Assembly (NCBI RefSeq): GCF_036711975.1
Contig: NC_091975.1
Coordinates: 1,862,501-1,926,500, forward strand
Length of the DNA: 64,000 bases
Origin: Onthophagus taurus
Taxonomy: Eukaryota > Arthropoda > Insecta > Coleoptera > Scarabaeidae
Direction: 5' to 3'
Each line of letters starts with the position of its first letter. Positions within the stretch are counted from its first letter, which is position 1. Positions 13,403-25,427 of the stretch are shown here, one piece after another. Under the pieces are notes generated by a model, which saw only the letters and a program-made list of their open reading frames with translations, was not told where the DNA came from and made no database searches. Both the position numbers and the translations under genes were made by a program.

Positions 13403-14779
13403 TACTGTACAGGGTGGTTCAAATTCGATGTCCGAATAGGCTAACTCGAAAACTATAAGAGTTAGAAAAAAAGTAGCTGACATGTCATGATCTCGTTTTT
13501 CGAGAAACTGCTAATGCCGAAAACCTCATAGCGCTATCGTCTTTTGTTTTTCCCCTAGAGGCCAAAATTGAAAATATCGTAAAACCAATAAGTGCAATTA
13601 TCTTTGTTATTATTATAGGTGGAGTATTATAACTACGACATTATATGGACACTCTTTTACAGAGAATTTCATGACATAGTCAAAAAAAAATTTTCGGTTT
13701 TAGATTTTGAGATATACTGAGAATTTTCGTTTTTTTAAATGGAAACAACCACTGATTATTAGCTTATTAAATTCGTTATTTTTTTCTGATTACAAAAATA
13801 TAGGGTTCGACAGGTCTATTTCTTATTGTTTTAGAATAAAGCTAAAAATAAACTTTTTTTATAAAATTTCCATCTAGTGTCGTCGAGGAAATTAAATTTA
13901 CAGTTTTCTGTAAATTACGGGGCGGTAGGTAAAATCTAAAAAGTTAACAATTAAATACGAAGATAACTTCTAGTATTTAAAAACAAATCATTTTTTAATA
14001 TGTAACATTCTAACATGTCAAACTTTTCAAAATTTTCTTAATTGATCTTAAAAACAGGATTTTTAAAGTGACACTTCAGAAAATTTTCGAATACAAACAA
14101 GTGTTGCTATGTTTATTTGAATTAAAAAAAAACATATCAGCGCCATCTATCGATAATTTATTAAGTCATTTAAAAATAATATTAAATTGTAATAAAAAAT
14201 GTGAAATAATGCAATCTATTCCAACTATTGTGTAAAACATATATAAATTAAACAGTTCCACAAATATATTTGTTTCAAATATCAGAAATATGTTTTTTTA
14301 ATTTTTAGTTATAAAACCGTAATATACAGGAAACTGTAAATTTAATTTCTTCGACGACACTAAAAGAAAAGTTTATTTTTAGTTTTATTCTAAAACAATA
14401 AGAAATAGGCCTGTCAAACCCTATATTTTTGTAATCAGAAAAAAATAACGAATTTATTAAGCGAATAATCAGTGCTTCCATTTAAAAAAACGAAAATTGT
14501 GATAATATCTCAAAATCTAAAACCGACAAAATTTTTTTGACTACGTCATCAAATTCTCTCTAAAAAAGTGTCCATATAATGCCTTAGTTATAATACTCCA
14601 CCTATAATAATAACAAAGATAATTGCACTTATTGGTTTTACGATATTTTCAATTTTGGCCTCTAGGGGAAAAACAAAAGACGATAGCGCTATGAGGTTTT
14701 CGGCATTACTTTTCTTCTAACTCTTATAGTTTTCGAGTTAGCCTATTCGGACATCGAATTTGAACCACCCTGTACAGTA
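13403..14779. mobile_element. foldback / long-TIR non-autonomous DNA element
   Basis: A ~500-bp left arm (13403 to about 13905) is matched in reverse complement by a ~460-bp right arm (about 14322-14779). The outer ends read TACTGTACAGGGTGGTTC and its complement. The left arm has about 45 bp more than the right (around 13472-13516). The ~0.4-kb centre encodes nothing recognisable. Target duplication is ambiguous: a GTAC or TA can be read on both sides because CTGTACAG is itself palindromic. The right end lies only 80 bp before the splice acceptor of the SEA-gene exon, so the element probably sits in that gene's intron. Confidence 0.85.
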
Positions 14780-14858
14780 TTGTGCAGAAGCGGGAAACTT
14801 AACTTTTACTTTAACTTTTATTTTCCATTCTTGTATTAATTACATATTTTGTTGACAG

Positions 14859-17800
14859 ATTCAAACTACTTCTTCACCGATCAACAACCGCGCTTCCTAC
14901 AGAATTTTCCCACCCAGGACGATTTCGGGAATCAAGACGTCACGCACTTTCGCCCGTCGGAAACCTTTCGGCCTTTTGACTCGTTCCTCCAACAACCTGA
15001 CCTGCAAACTTCCGATTTGCCGCCACATTTACAACAAACATTACCCCAATATCGATTTTCTGGATTACCTTTAACCACAAAAGAACCATCCGGATTTAAA
15101 CTCACCACCAGCAACAATAACTATCAAGAAAGTTCAAAAAATATCCCACCTTCAACACATCGACCGAACTATTCCCACATTTTTAAGAATCGCGATCCAA
15201 AAACGGAAACTTTTTTGGGACAAATAACCGTGGACAGCCCGGCGGAGTTGCCGCCGGAATTTAATCGATTCAAATCGGTTCTTGGATTTCAAAGAACCCC
15301 GCCGCCTCCAGCTGAGTGGTCGCCGAAACCAAAGTATATAAATAGCCAAGAAAATAACGTCAATCAAAATTTGGATTTTGGGGCTAGATCGAATTCGGTG
15401 AGTTTTGGAAAACCCACGCGAAGCACATTTTTAAATCATCGCACAAGAATATTTGCCCCATCTAACGAAGAAATTAAAAAACCGATAGCTAAAGATTATT
15501 TTATTACTGATGGCGGGGATGTTGTTAATGCCAAAAATGAACATGATAAAGCAACAACAACTGAAGGAGCTTTTGAATTTGTTAAAATTACAAATGGGGA
15601 TCGCACCACGACGGAATCAAATTTAGAATCTTTACTTGAAGAACCGATTAATAGTAAAGAATCCTCGAAGCATGGAAAACAAGATGTCCAAGTTATCCAA
15701 TCGGTTACCGTACCTCCAGATCAATTGTATACGTTGCCACAAGAAGATTACGAAGAGGAGTTATCTAGCGAGGATTACGAGGAGTATGAAACGAACACTA
15801 ACGAACCAATTTCGAATAAAACTTCGAGCGTAAATATAAATGAAGTGAATAAGGAGCATGAGATAACAGAAAACGAAGAAAAAAATAATAATAGTATTAA
15901 CATAACAAAGAAAGATCAATCAAATGAGACTAATCATGATGATTTAGCCCCAACTAAGAAATTGGAGGAGGATTATGAATACGAAGATTATCAAGAAACG
16001 GAAGATTCAACCGAAGAAATCAAAAAGGATTACGACAATGAAACGAAAACAAATCCCCAAGAAACTACAACGATGATGATTCAAGAAACCACCGTGAAAA
16101 ATGATGATCAAAATAATTCTTCTTTGGAAGCTCAAGAAGAAATCACGACAAATTCTCCAACAGAATCACCGTTAAATAAATCTTTAAAAGAAACTGAAGA
16201 AATTACATCGGATGCCCAAGAGGAAATAAGCGCGGAAAATAATTTAAACGACCATGTTGAAGATGAAGAGGAATACGAGGATGATGGTGGTAAAGAGGAT
16301 TTAAATGAAATTCCCGATCCAAATATCAATAAAACCTTCGAAGTCATTACGATGAAACCCCCCATAAAAAATGAAACCGAAAAGAATGAGTTTAAAGATT
16401 TCACGGATTCAGACAGCATCGATACAACCGATCCATCTCATTTGAGCACAAATTCAAATGAAGAAACTCAAATAAGCGAGACAAAACCGGGCTTGAATAA
16501 TGAAAGTGTTGTTTCAGTCTCTGTTGTAACAACAAAAAGTGTTATAAATAACACGATAATTGGAACAGTAACTCCGCTTCCGATGACTACGCAACAAATG
16601 ATGGTGCAAAGCGAAAATAGTACGGATTCTTGGATCGTAATTGCTTCCGTGCAAACGAGTCGGAGTGTTTCGGGAGCTAGATATATTCCATCTGGAATTG
16701 TTGAACAACAAGAAAGAAAAACTTTAATTAATGGGAAGGATCGAGGGCTTCTCGAACCTGATAACGATGATATAACAACGGTGAAATCATCAACGGAGAG
16801 CTTAATCGATAAATTAGATCGGGTTCAATCAGATTTATCGAGTAAATATTTACCGAGCCAATTCAAAAATGATGATAATAATTATATTATTAGTAACGGA
16901 AAAGATGATGATATGTTGGTTGTTGAAACCACATCAATTCCCTCAACAACTTCAACAACCTCAACAACAATAAGAACTACCAGTCTTCCTCCAGTTAAAA
17001 TAAGAAAATTCTCCCCTGCGGCGAGACCAACAACTGTTAAACCAAAGCGGATTTACCCAAAACCAACTCCAAGAACCACAGAATCACCGAAAATTGAGTT
17101 TGAGCTGCCGCAAGGTGATCAACCTTTCCAACAAAATGGCACAACCGGGAGGTCATCTGGTTCGCAAGGTAAAATTACCGTTCAAGATATTTCCTCGTTG
17201 CTACCGGAAGGATATAAACCGCCTCCATCCAAAGAAACCCAACAAACTGGTTCAAAATTACTCGAAGAATTATTAAGCAAGGTTAAAATTCAAGATCCAA
17301 GTGCTTTATTACCGCCCGGTTATAAAGAAAATGCCACCTCATTGTTACCTCCGGGATACAAAATTGAATCAATTAAAACAACTAAAACTGAGGTTACAAC
17401 CGAAAAATTAAAAACAACAACTAAAAAATCAAAAGTTGATGAGTTATTTAAAAACACCGTTTCAACCGATGTTAGTCACTTCTTACCGAAAGGATATAAA
17501 CCGGATGAAAATAAAGAAACGGAAACTAATAGTAAAGGTAAAACCCAAATTTTCGAAGAAGATATTTCGAAATTCCTCCCACCTGGATATTCGAGTAAAA
17601 CTACATCAAAACCGCGCGTAATGAACACCCCGGAAGCAAGCCAAAATAAAACTCAACCCAAATCGAAAGATATCTCGACACTTTTTGATGACGCTAAAAG
17701 TGATGATTTATCGAAATTCCTTCCACCTGACTTTAAATTTAAATTTAATCGAAAATTTTCAACCACATCCACGACTGAATCTCCATCAACTTCGCTTATT

Positions 17801-19919
17801 ACATCTACATCATCATCGCCTACTTCTTCTTCGCCATCTACTTCGCCTTCTTCGAACAATTTCAAAGTGGTGTTTCCAAGTAGACCAGGTCAAAATCGTA
17901 AAACAACTCGATCGACAACGCCAAAATCGCCTGAAAAGAATGAGTTTGTGCCGCCGACGGTTCCGTCGATACAAAAAGGGTGGCCATCGAGGGCGACGAC
18001 GGAATTTACCGGGTGGCCTACACCATCGACTACTCCTATTTCTATCGAGAAATTGTTGGCTGCCGCTAAAGATTTGGCGTCGTCTTCTACGACGGAAACA
18101 GAAACGAGTTCGACGTCCACAACGACTACGACAACGACAACCACAACTACTACTATTAAACCGACCACCCCCGGAATTTGCAATGATGATTGCGAACTTG
18201 GTGGAACCATTAAGTTGGTTGGTGGGGCTCAATGGGTTCCGGAATTATTGGATAGGAATACGAAGGAGTGGCAAATTTTAGCTAATGAAGTTGAATCGCA
18301 GGTAAAAAAATTTGTTTATCTTTTTTCTTGGAATAAAACTAACTTACTCAACATTCCTTCACGGTATAATTGACATTACAAAAGAAAACTAACTAGAAGA
18401 GCATTGTTGCCGTTTCGGTACAATTGTACTGAAATCGGTACATAGTGTATAAGTGATAAAGTAATACATTTTACAAGTCTTGTTTAAGCTTATGACTTAA
18501 AAAAAAGAGGTCTCCAATATTTCCTCTCAGAATTCAGTACATTTTGTTCATTTTCAGTACGATTTTTGGTACATTTATTTTCTTCGGTGCGGTAACACTG
18601 TAGAAGAGTAGTACTAAGAACTAAAAACATTCAAAACTTTCTAGTTCTAGATCTAGTGCTAGTTCTACTTTTAATTCAATAAAAATATACAACACAGTGA
18701 TATGTAATGCTAACTAGCGCTATCTAGCACTGTTACTGGAACTAACATTAGATCTAGAACTAGAAACATTCAAGTTTAACCGTCTTAAGAGACGCATAGC
18801 TAAACCCGAATTAATATATTTTTGTATATTGTATTTTAAGTGAAATTCACTGTATATTGAACTTTACTTTTTTTCGATATTTTTTTAGTTGGATCGAGTT
18901 TATAGTAAATCCAACGTACTAAATAAATGGTATACGAAAATTCGTATCGATGGTTTCAGCGAAGGAAGCGTTTTAGTCGATTACGTCGTCGTTTTGAACG
19001 ATATAGGGAGAGAGATAAATACCCAGGAGTTAAAGAAAATCTTCCACGACTCATTGGATGATGGATTAAGAACCTCCAATAGAGAACCGAAATCGACCGA
19101 TTTGAACGATTCCGATAAAGACGATCGATTAACTTTAGGAGACTTTATTGTTGATCCAAAATACACCGATTTTATCGGTAAAGTTGCAAATTAATTAATT
19201 AAAAGATTTTAATTGTTTATCTTTTAGTATTACCACCTATCGTTGTACCAACTGTTGGATACGCCGAAGACGATGTTTTGCTTCCTCAATGGGCTATTGC
19301 AGTGATTGTAATTGGATTAGCTTCTTTATTGTTTGTAATCATCTTTGGAGTCACTGTTGTAAGTATTTCAATAATAATTAATAAAATTTGTTGATGATTT
19401 ATTTTTTTTAGCTGGTTAATCGACAAAAAAATAACAAGAAGAAACAACCAATTCCGCTAACTGAAGATATGATTAACGAACTAAATAAAAATCACATGGG
19501 TGGAATAGATAATTATGGAGCTGATGATTTATATAACATGGAAGACGTTTGGAATGACAGACCCTACGACACAAAGCCCAAGAAGGTAAGTTTAAATTTT
19601 CAACCAAATTGGGTAATTTCACATAATAACGTCCCCTAAGTTAAAGTTTTGGTTACACCATGTGTGTTCCATGTAATTACTTGTTAAATTAATGTGTTCA
19701 GGTAACTACGTTAGAGAGACTGTCTTTGAATACTGATTCAACATTACTTTAAAATTAATTTATTACTTTCAGAGATCATCAGGGTCGATTCACGATAATA
19801 GCATGTCGAATCTATACGATAGCTGGCGTTCGGAATGGAATGGATATTATTACAACGCTTATTACGCGAATAATCCAGGAAGTAGTCGTAGAAGATCCGA
19901 TTACGATACGAATTTTTAA
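14859..19919 (+). CDS. mucin-like SEA-domain single-pass membrane protein (5' end missing)
   Basis: Exons are 14859-18301, 18889-19177, 19228-19358, 19412-19585 and 19773-19919; all junction phases agree. The first visible exon starts after a TTGACAG acceptor with two bases of a split codon, so a start/signal-peptide exon lies upstream. The large exon encodes a ~1150-residue Thr/Ser/Pro/Glu-rich ectodomain. It has acidic Y/E/D-rich patches, six degenerate (F/L)LPPGYK-type repeats (17190-17750) and a poly-Thr run before a CNDDC segment. Exon 2 carries a SEA domain with GSVLV, matching the SEA autocleavage consensus G|SVVV. Exon 3 gives one transmembrane helix (WAIAVIVIGLASLLFVIIFG). A ~110-residue tail starting with basic residues and ending RRRSDYDTNF follows. 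I infer a type I membrane-bound mucin of an epithelial surface. I do not recognise a specific orthologue. Confidence 0.82.
18302..18888 (+). other. intron of the SEA-domain gene, with repeat
   Basis: This 587-bp intron splits the region between the Thr-rich ectodomain exon and the SEA exon (GT at 18302, AG at 18887-18888). It contains copy 2 of the dispersed hairpin repeat. Nothing else coding is seen. Confidence 0.75.
18640..18809. repeat. dispersed hairpin repeat, copy 2
   Basis: The arms are CTAGTTCTAGATCTAGTGCT and the complementary AACATTAGATCTAGAACTAG. They are followed by a second stem-loop, GTTTAACCGTCTTAAGAGAC and GCATAGCTAAACCCG. The paired double-hairpin organisation is the same as in copies 1 and 3. 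Confidence 0.7.
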
Positions 19920-20799
19920 AATTAAAAAATAACGAGACAAATCTATAAATGTAATTAAAAAAATAAAAAAAAAATAGAAGCTCTTTTTCCCGAACAGTTA
20001 TTGGCTATAGGCGCTGTACTTTCTAGTCAAACAGCCGACAGTAAAACGATGAAATGTCGTTGTTAACCGGCTGTGAATGAAGATGAGTAAAAGGAAAGAA
20101 TCTCAGAAATGGATTATTAAAGCATGATTTTTTGATGGATGAGTTTTTTATGTATATGTATCTCTCAAATTTACTGTTTATACCGCTTTTTTGTTGTATT
20201 AAATTAAAAATTATGAGTAGTGCAAGAAAGAACAAATACTCGTAATTAACCGTACGCAATTCTTCCATTCCTCTCCTCAAATGCTCAAATTGTCAATTAG
20301 ATGCGACTTAAGATATATTTAAAAGAAAGTGTAACTCTCGGGATTAATAAATAAGTTTCGAGGTGTTACGTATTCTAGACAATTAAATAAACTTGAAACA
20401 ACAAGAATATTTACCGAGATCGTTTTCCCCCCGGTGGATATTTTCTCTCGTATGTAATATTTTACAATCCCGCCAAACTATATTTAAATGTAAGAGTGAC
20501 ATAGGTTTAAAAATAAAAAAATCTTGTATATAAATTTGTAAATATACATAATTGTAGTATGTAATGATTTTCGACGCATTTACTTTTAAAAAAGACTTTC
20601 CGCGTTTAAATTATTTCCGATCTTAACAAAAGATGTTAAATTATACAATAAATATATTATGTTAAATTGGGTTTTAATTTATTTTAGAAAAAAATTATCC
20701 TTTTTGTTAAATAGGCAACCAAATTAACTTGACAGCTAAATATTTTCATTTATTTTAAAATATTTAAGGTTTTAATGAATGTTAATATAGAACAGAATT

Positions 20800-21010
20800 C
20801 TTTATTGGTTGGGACAATTATAAACAATGTGATTTACCGTCTCGTCTTCTTTTTTGGATATTCTGATAATATGTTCAGCCCATCCAAGTGTTTGCGACCT
20901 TACAAACCGTATGACGTCTTCACCCTCCATCAAATCTTGGAGTTCAAAATTCATTCTTCTCCGTATTTCATCTGCTTCTATCACTGGTGCAATATAGACT
21001 CCTTCGAATC
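20800..21010 (-). pseudogene. LINE reverse-transcriptase tail remnant
   Basis: Read on the minus strand, a ~60-residue frame contains NFELQDLMEGEDVIRFVRSQ and LGWAEHIIRISKKED. This resembles the ELYxLY...DVVxxIKxxRLRWxGHVxRM segment near the C-terminus of many LINE polyproteins. The fragment is short, isolated and diverged, so it is a dead remnant. The assignment rests on recalled family patterns. Confidence 0.6.
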
Positions 21011-21109
21011 GAGTGAAATTAATTTGTTAATAATAAATTAACACAAGAAACCAGTTGATTTTAAATTTGATTGATTCTTGCTCCCATCTAGTTGTAATGT
21101 ACCAAGTTT

Positions 21110-21215
21110 AATACATGACTAAAAATGATTTCTGCATTACCAACTCTAATTTAACCTATAATCTGCGATTATAGAATCTTATTTAGATCATTTATATAGT
21201 TATTTCTTACGTATT
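21110..21215. repeat. putative dispersed AT-rich repeat, copy b
   Basis: Shares ACCAACTC, TTTAACCTATAATCTG and CGATTATAGAA segments, in the same order, with the block at 8280-8400. Divergence is high and the boundaries are uncertain. Confidence 0.35.
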
Positions 21216-22020
21216 TAAAAATATATAAATTCAAAAAATGAAATCCTTTTTTTAACATTAACGATTTAATTATTATAACGTTGGCTAACCTTAAATCAAA
21301 AATCAATTAGGTAATAATTTTTTAAAGAAAGTATTTGTACCAACTTAAGAATTACCAACTTAATACTTCGTTAAAATAAAAAAAACTTTGTATTGCACAA
21401 ATTTGATTAATTTTTGGTAAAAAAAAGCAATTAATGATAAGATCTATTAATAAACCGATTATTTCAAGGTTCATTGTCCTCAAAAAAAAACACAATGAAC
21501 GTTTTAGACTCGCTTCGAAAGGAAATGATTCGCACACAAAAGAAGCCGTCAGTGTATGAAAGTGTTGTAACGATGATGCCCACTTTAGCCTTTCACTGGA
21601 GTTTCTTTAACGCAACACTTTTTGCTGGAAAATAAAATCTAACGGTATCAGTGAAATAAGTTGCATTCTCCATAATAAAAATTTGTTTTTATCTATTTAT
21701 TACGATAAATAATCAATATTATCGGATTGAACTGATTTTTTACCTTAAAGAGGAACCACTTAATGAACATTTAAAAGTTTTTCAAGCGCGAATGCGGCAG
21801 TCGGCTACAGTTCTCGGTTTGCACAACTTGTGCGAATCCTACAAGTTGAATAGCCTCGCCTAGTCTCGCTGTGATTAATATAACTGAAGAACCACACTGA
21901 ACGTAGCAGAGTCTATCTTTAAATCAATATATTAAAAGAGAAATTCTAAATAATTCTTTTTTTTTGTGGTGATGCATTTAATATAATTTTAATCTACTGT
22001 GATAAAAAAGTTATTTAAAA

Positions 22021-25000
22021 ATGAATGATAAAGGTAAATTAATGAAAGTGATCCGAAAACCACCGGTTGAAATCGAATTCAACAACATATCCTTTGCAAC
22101 CGGTAAGTTGACGATTTTAACTGAAATTTCTTATAATTTTTGTTATTATTATTCTTATACATTATATATCATTTTTTATAAATTTTGAAAGGAAATAAAG
22201 AAATTTTGCACTCTGTGAGTGGAAAATTCTCTCCCGGTCAATTAGTGGCGATTTTGGGGGCTAGTGGAGCGGGGAAAACAACTTTATTAAACGTGCTTAC
22301 CGGCCAATTGTAAGTTCCATGTTTATTTTATTATCTGTTAATACCATCAAATCGAGTTATTTATACACCATTAATTTGATGCCAATCAATTCAACATCTA
22401 ACCTATTTTAAAACAAAATAAACAAAATTATATGTAAATAAAATTTGAAATAAATGCAAATTTGAAAACCTCCAGACGTTTAAGTTGAAAAAAGAAATCA
22501 GAGTTGGATTTAAATTTATTTAGTCAACAACGTATAATTTAATAAAACGCGAAATGTTTATTATTTAAAAATTTATTTGGAATTTACGTAGAAAGATAAG
22601 ATAAATAAAAAGTCCACGATTCGCGACAAAATAAAGACTCTAATTTGGACGTAAACAATTTGTTTTAAATTATTCAGGAAATTTGAACATAATTACTGAC
22701 ACTTTTCGTTTTGTGATAGTCATGTTCAAATTCTCGATTAAAATTTAATCAATGTCTATCCACACAATACGTCCCTGCTTTATTTCGAGTGAAGGTCATT
22801 TTTATCGTAGCTGTTTCTAGGAAACTAACAACAAAGAGATGAATATATAGAAAAAATAAATCTGACTCAATATGTTATGTATCTACAGTTATTAGAAATA
22901 ACATTAAAAATTGTTATCAGCTAAATTAGATTTTGAAAATTGCGATTTTGTTTGACATGACTCACTTTTTTTTCTAATTCTGATAATAACTAAATACTGC
23001 AAATGAAAAACTAGACTACATACTGTTGGCAGAAGTCTAGGTATTGCTGGCGAAAGACTAAATACTCCTAAATGAATACTAGACACTGCTAATAGGAGAG
23101 TAGATACTGCTTGTAAAAGTATAAATATTGGCAGATGATCAAATACTGTTCGCAGAAAGCAAAATATTACCAATGGAAGACTAGACTGTATATTACTTGT
23201 AAAAACTAGAAAAGCTAGACTTAGTAATAAAAGATAAAGTATTATCAAGGAAGTATTGGGATTTTGTAATTTATGTTGCTGGCCATAAATTAAGATTTGA
23301 ATTTAAATTAAGAATAGGAAATGTTATTTGGTTCCAGAGTATGCGAGTGTTTACACGTTTCTGGCAAAACATCCTTTAAACGTGCAGTCGCATTCTGACA
23401 CTGTCAAATACCCTTCAGTAAATGCCACTTTATCTAGGTAGGAAAGCTATCTTGAGATATTCTTAATTTAATCTAAAACAATGAAACATTTTAAAATTTG
23501 TGCACAAAAACAAAATTTTCTCAATATAAATTGAATATATTTATAGATTATCAGGCGTTTCCGGTGAAGTATTAGTAAACCAAGAACCTCGAAACATGCG
23601 AAAGTTTCGTAAAATCTCCGCTTATTTGATGCAAGAAGATCTTCTTCAACCGCTTTTGTCCGTAAAGGAATCGATGACGATCGCCGCTCATTTAAAACTA
23701 GGCAATAATTATTCGCGAGAAGAGAAAGCGGTCGTAATTCAGGACGTTTTAGGAGTTATGGGTTTGGAAAAGTGTTTACACACCAAAGTGGAAAATTTAT
23801 CGGGTGGGGAACGAAAAAGATTAACTATAGCTTTAGAGTTAATTAATAATCCACCGATTATTTTTTTGGACGAACCAACAACGTAAATAAATACAATTTA
23901 ATCGATAAATTTTGAGAACACATTAAAAATTTTCTTTTGTAGTGGGTTAGATAATGTCGCAATGAAAAACTGTGTAGAAATGTTAAAATCATTGACAAAT
24001 CAAGGAAGAACTATAATTTGTACGATTCATCAACCATCAGATTCGGTTTTTAAGTTGTTCGATATCGTTTATTTCTTATCTGAAGGTTATTGTATTTATA
24101 ATGGGACCGTAGATGGAATCGTGCCCTATTTATCTAATTTAGGATTTGATTGTCCTTTAACCTACAGTCCTTCAGATTACAGTAAATTAAATCTTTAAAA
24201 AATCAAAATTGTTAAATAAAATTTATTATTTTTTAGTTCTTGAAATACTCTATTTTAATCCAACAAGCACCGGCATATTAAGTAAAGAAATGCAAAATGG
24301 AAAAACTTTAGTAATAACGGGTGAAAAAATCCAAAAATTTTGCAAACCAGCTTTATCTCAAGACGACGCAGACATCGACAACTCAAACGAATATCCAGTC
24401 AGTTTCTTCGATCAATTTCGAATTTTACTTTACAGGAAATTTATTCAATTAAAACGGAATAAAGTTATGTTGTTCTTGGAGATGTTACATCATTTAATGT
24501 GTGGTTTATTCCTTGGAATGCTTTTTTATGATGTTGGCAATTCTGGAGTTAATTCTTATGCAAATGTTAAACTTTATTTTGGAACAATCGTTTATTTAAT
24601 GTATACTCATATGCTTAGCCCAATTTTAGTTTGTAAGTATTTAAATTGTATACTTAATTTTTGAGTTTGATTGGTTGCCTAACTCACAGTATAAAATTAC
24701 CTTGATATTTTTTTAGTTCCTGAAGAAGTGAAACTTCTCCACCGAGAATACTTTAATAGATGGTATAGTTTAAAAGCATACTTCTTGGCATTATCTGTTT
24801 CAATTTTGCCAACGATGATCTTAACATCATTTTGTTACTTAATAATCGTTTACCCGATGACAGGACAACCAATGGAATCCGATCGTTTCTTTTGGTTCCT
24901 GTTAATTAACATAATCATGTCATTAACTGCTGATGGATTCGGTTACGCAATCGGTTCAATTTTAAGCCCTTGGGTACTTAATCACTACTTATTTACTTCT

Positions 25001-25427
25001 TTAATTAATTTACTGTTAATCTTTTTAGCACGGTGCGACTTTAGGCTCAGCGATTTCAGTTCCAATAGTTTTAATCGCCGTTTACAACATCGGCCATGCG
25101 GATCAAGCTTCGGAAGCTGCAAAAACAATGATGTCAATCAGTTTTCCATACAACGCTTGGGTTGCTTTAACCACTTCCATGTTAAACGGACGACAACCGT
25201 TCGAATGCGAAGACATTTTTTGTTACTTTGGAGATCCAAAGTTTTTATTGAAAAAAATGGGTATGGATGAGAGAGATCAATACATCCCCACTTTGGTTTT
25301 GGTGGGATTTTTGGTCGCTTTCAAATTGGCTAGTTATGTTTCGTTAAGGTTTCGATTATCGCAAAAGTATTCTCTTATCGAAATGAAATTGAGACCGTTG
25401 ATTAAACTTTTTAATTTAGATCAATGA
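22021..25427 (+). CDS. ABCG half-transporter A (ABCG1/4-like)
   Basis: Exons are 22021-22102, 22192-22309, 23547-23882, 23943-24181, 24237-24632, 24717-24973 and 25029-25427. They give 608 aa, the normal size for a half-transporter. The nucleotide-binding domain comes first: Walker [10 protein letters not shown] (about residues 49-57), Q-loop MQEDLLQP, signature LSGGERKRL (about 152), Walker [10 protein letters not shown] (about 172) and H-loop CTIHQPS (about 206). The six-helix ABC2 membrane domain follows, with the family's YPMTGQP segment and a cysteine-containing extracellular loop ([10 protein letters not shown]). Such proteins dimerise and move lipids, sterols or other hydrophobic compounds; the substrate here is unknown. 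It is the first of three tandem paralogues. Its third exon merges two exons that are separate in copies B and C. Confidence 0.93.
22310..23546 (+). other. long intron of ABCG-A
   Basis: At 1237 bp this is by far the longest intron of the gene. It holds a degenerate minisatellite at about 23000-23225. No exon-like sequence was recognised elsewhere in it. The corresponding introns of copies B and C are about 50 bp, so sequence was gained here. Confidence 0.75.
23000..23225. repeat. degenerate ~20-25 bp minisatellite
   Basis: About ten imperfect tandem units share the pattern (A)GACTA-ATACTG-Y-AGYA-GAA. Examples are ACTAGACTACATACTGTTGG, AGTCTAGGTATTGCTGGCG, AGTAGATACTGCTTGTAA and TCAAATACTGTTCGCAG. 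Unit length drifts from about 19 to 25 bp and copies are strongly diverged. It lies in the long intron of ABCG-A. Confidence 0.6.

Larger units (their letters stand above)
19920..22020. other. 3' UTR of SEA gene, repeats and ABCG upstream region
   Basis: The first ~500 bp after the SEA-gene stop probably form its 3' UTR; AATAAA-type signals occur at about 20387-20392 and again near 20650. A LINE remnant lies at about 20800-21010 and an AT-rich repeat at 21110-21215. The stretch 21780-21930 is GC-richer (GCGCGAATGCGGCAGTCGG) and is the likely promoter/5' UTR of the first ABCG gene. No other coding sequence is seen. Confidence 0.5.

Noticed and set aside
14849-14858. A start codon for the SEA-domain gene at 14849
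   Set aside because: The codon is TTG and lies within the polypyrimidine/acceptor sequence TTGACAG. The exon begins at 14859 and the real start is upstream.
17813-18281. Long overlapping frames on both strands over the Thr-rich region (Arg- or Val-rich products)
   Set aside because: They are shadows of the ACN-repeat poly-Thr coding sequence, which reads open in several frames.
24209-24236. An independent ATG start for the ABCG-A membrane domain
   Set aside because: The ATG lies in the intron before the acceptor at 24235-24236. Joining at DY|ILE restores the normal single transporter frame.
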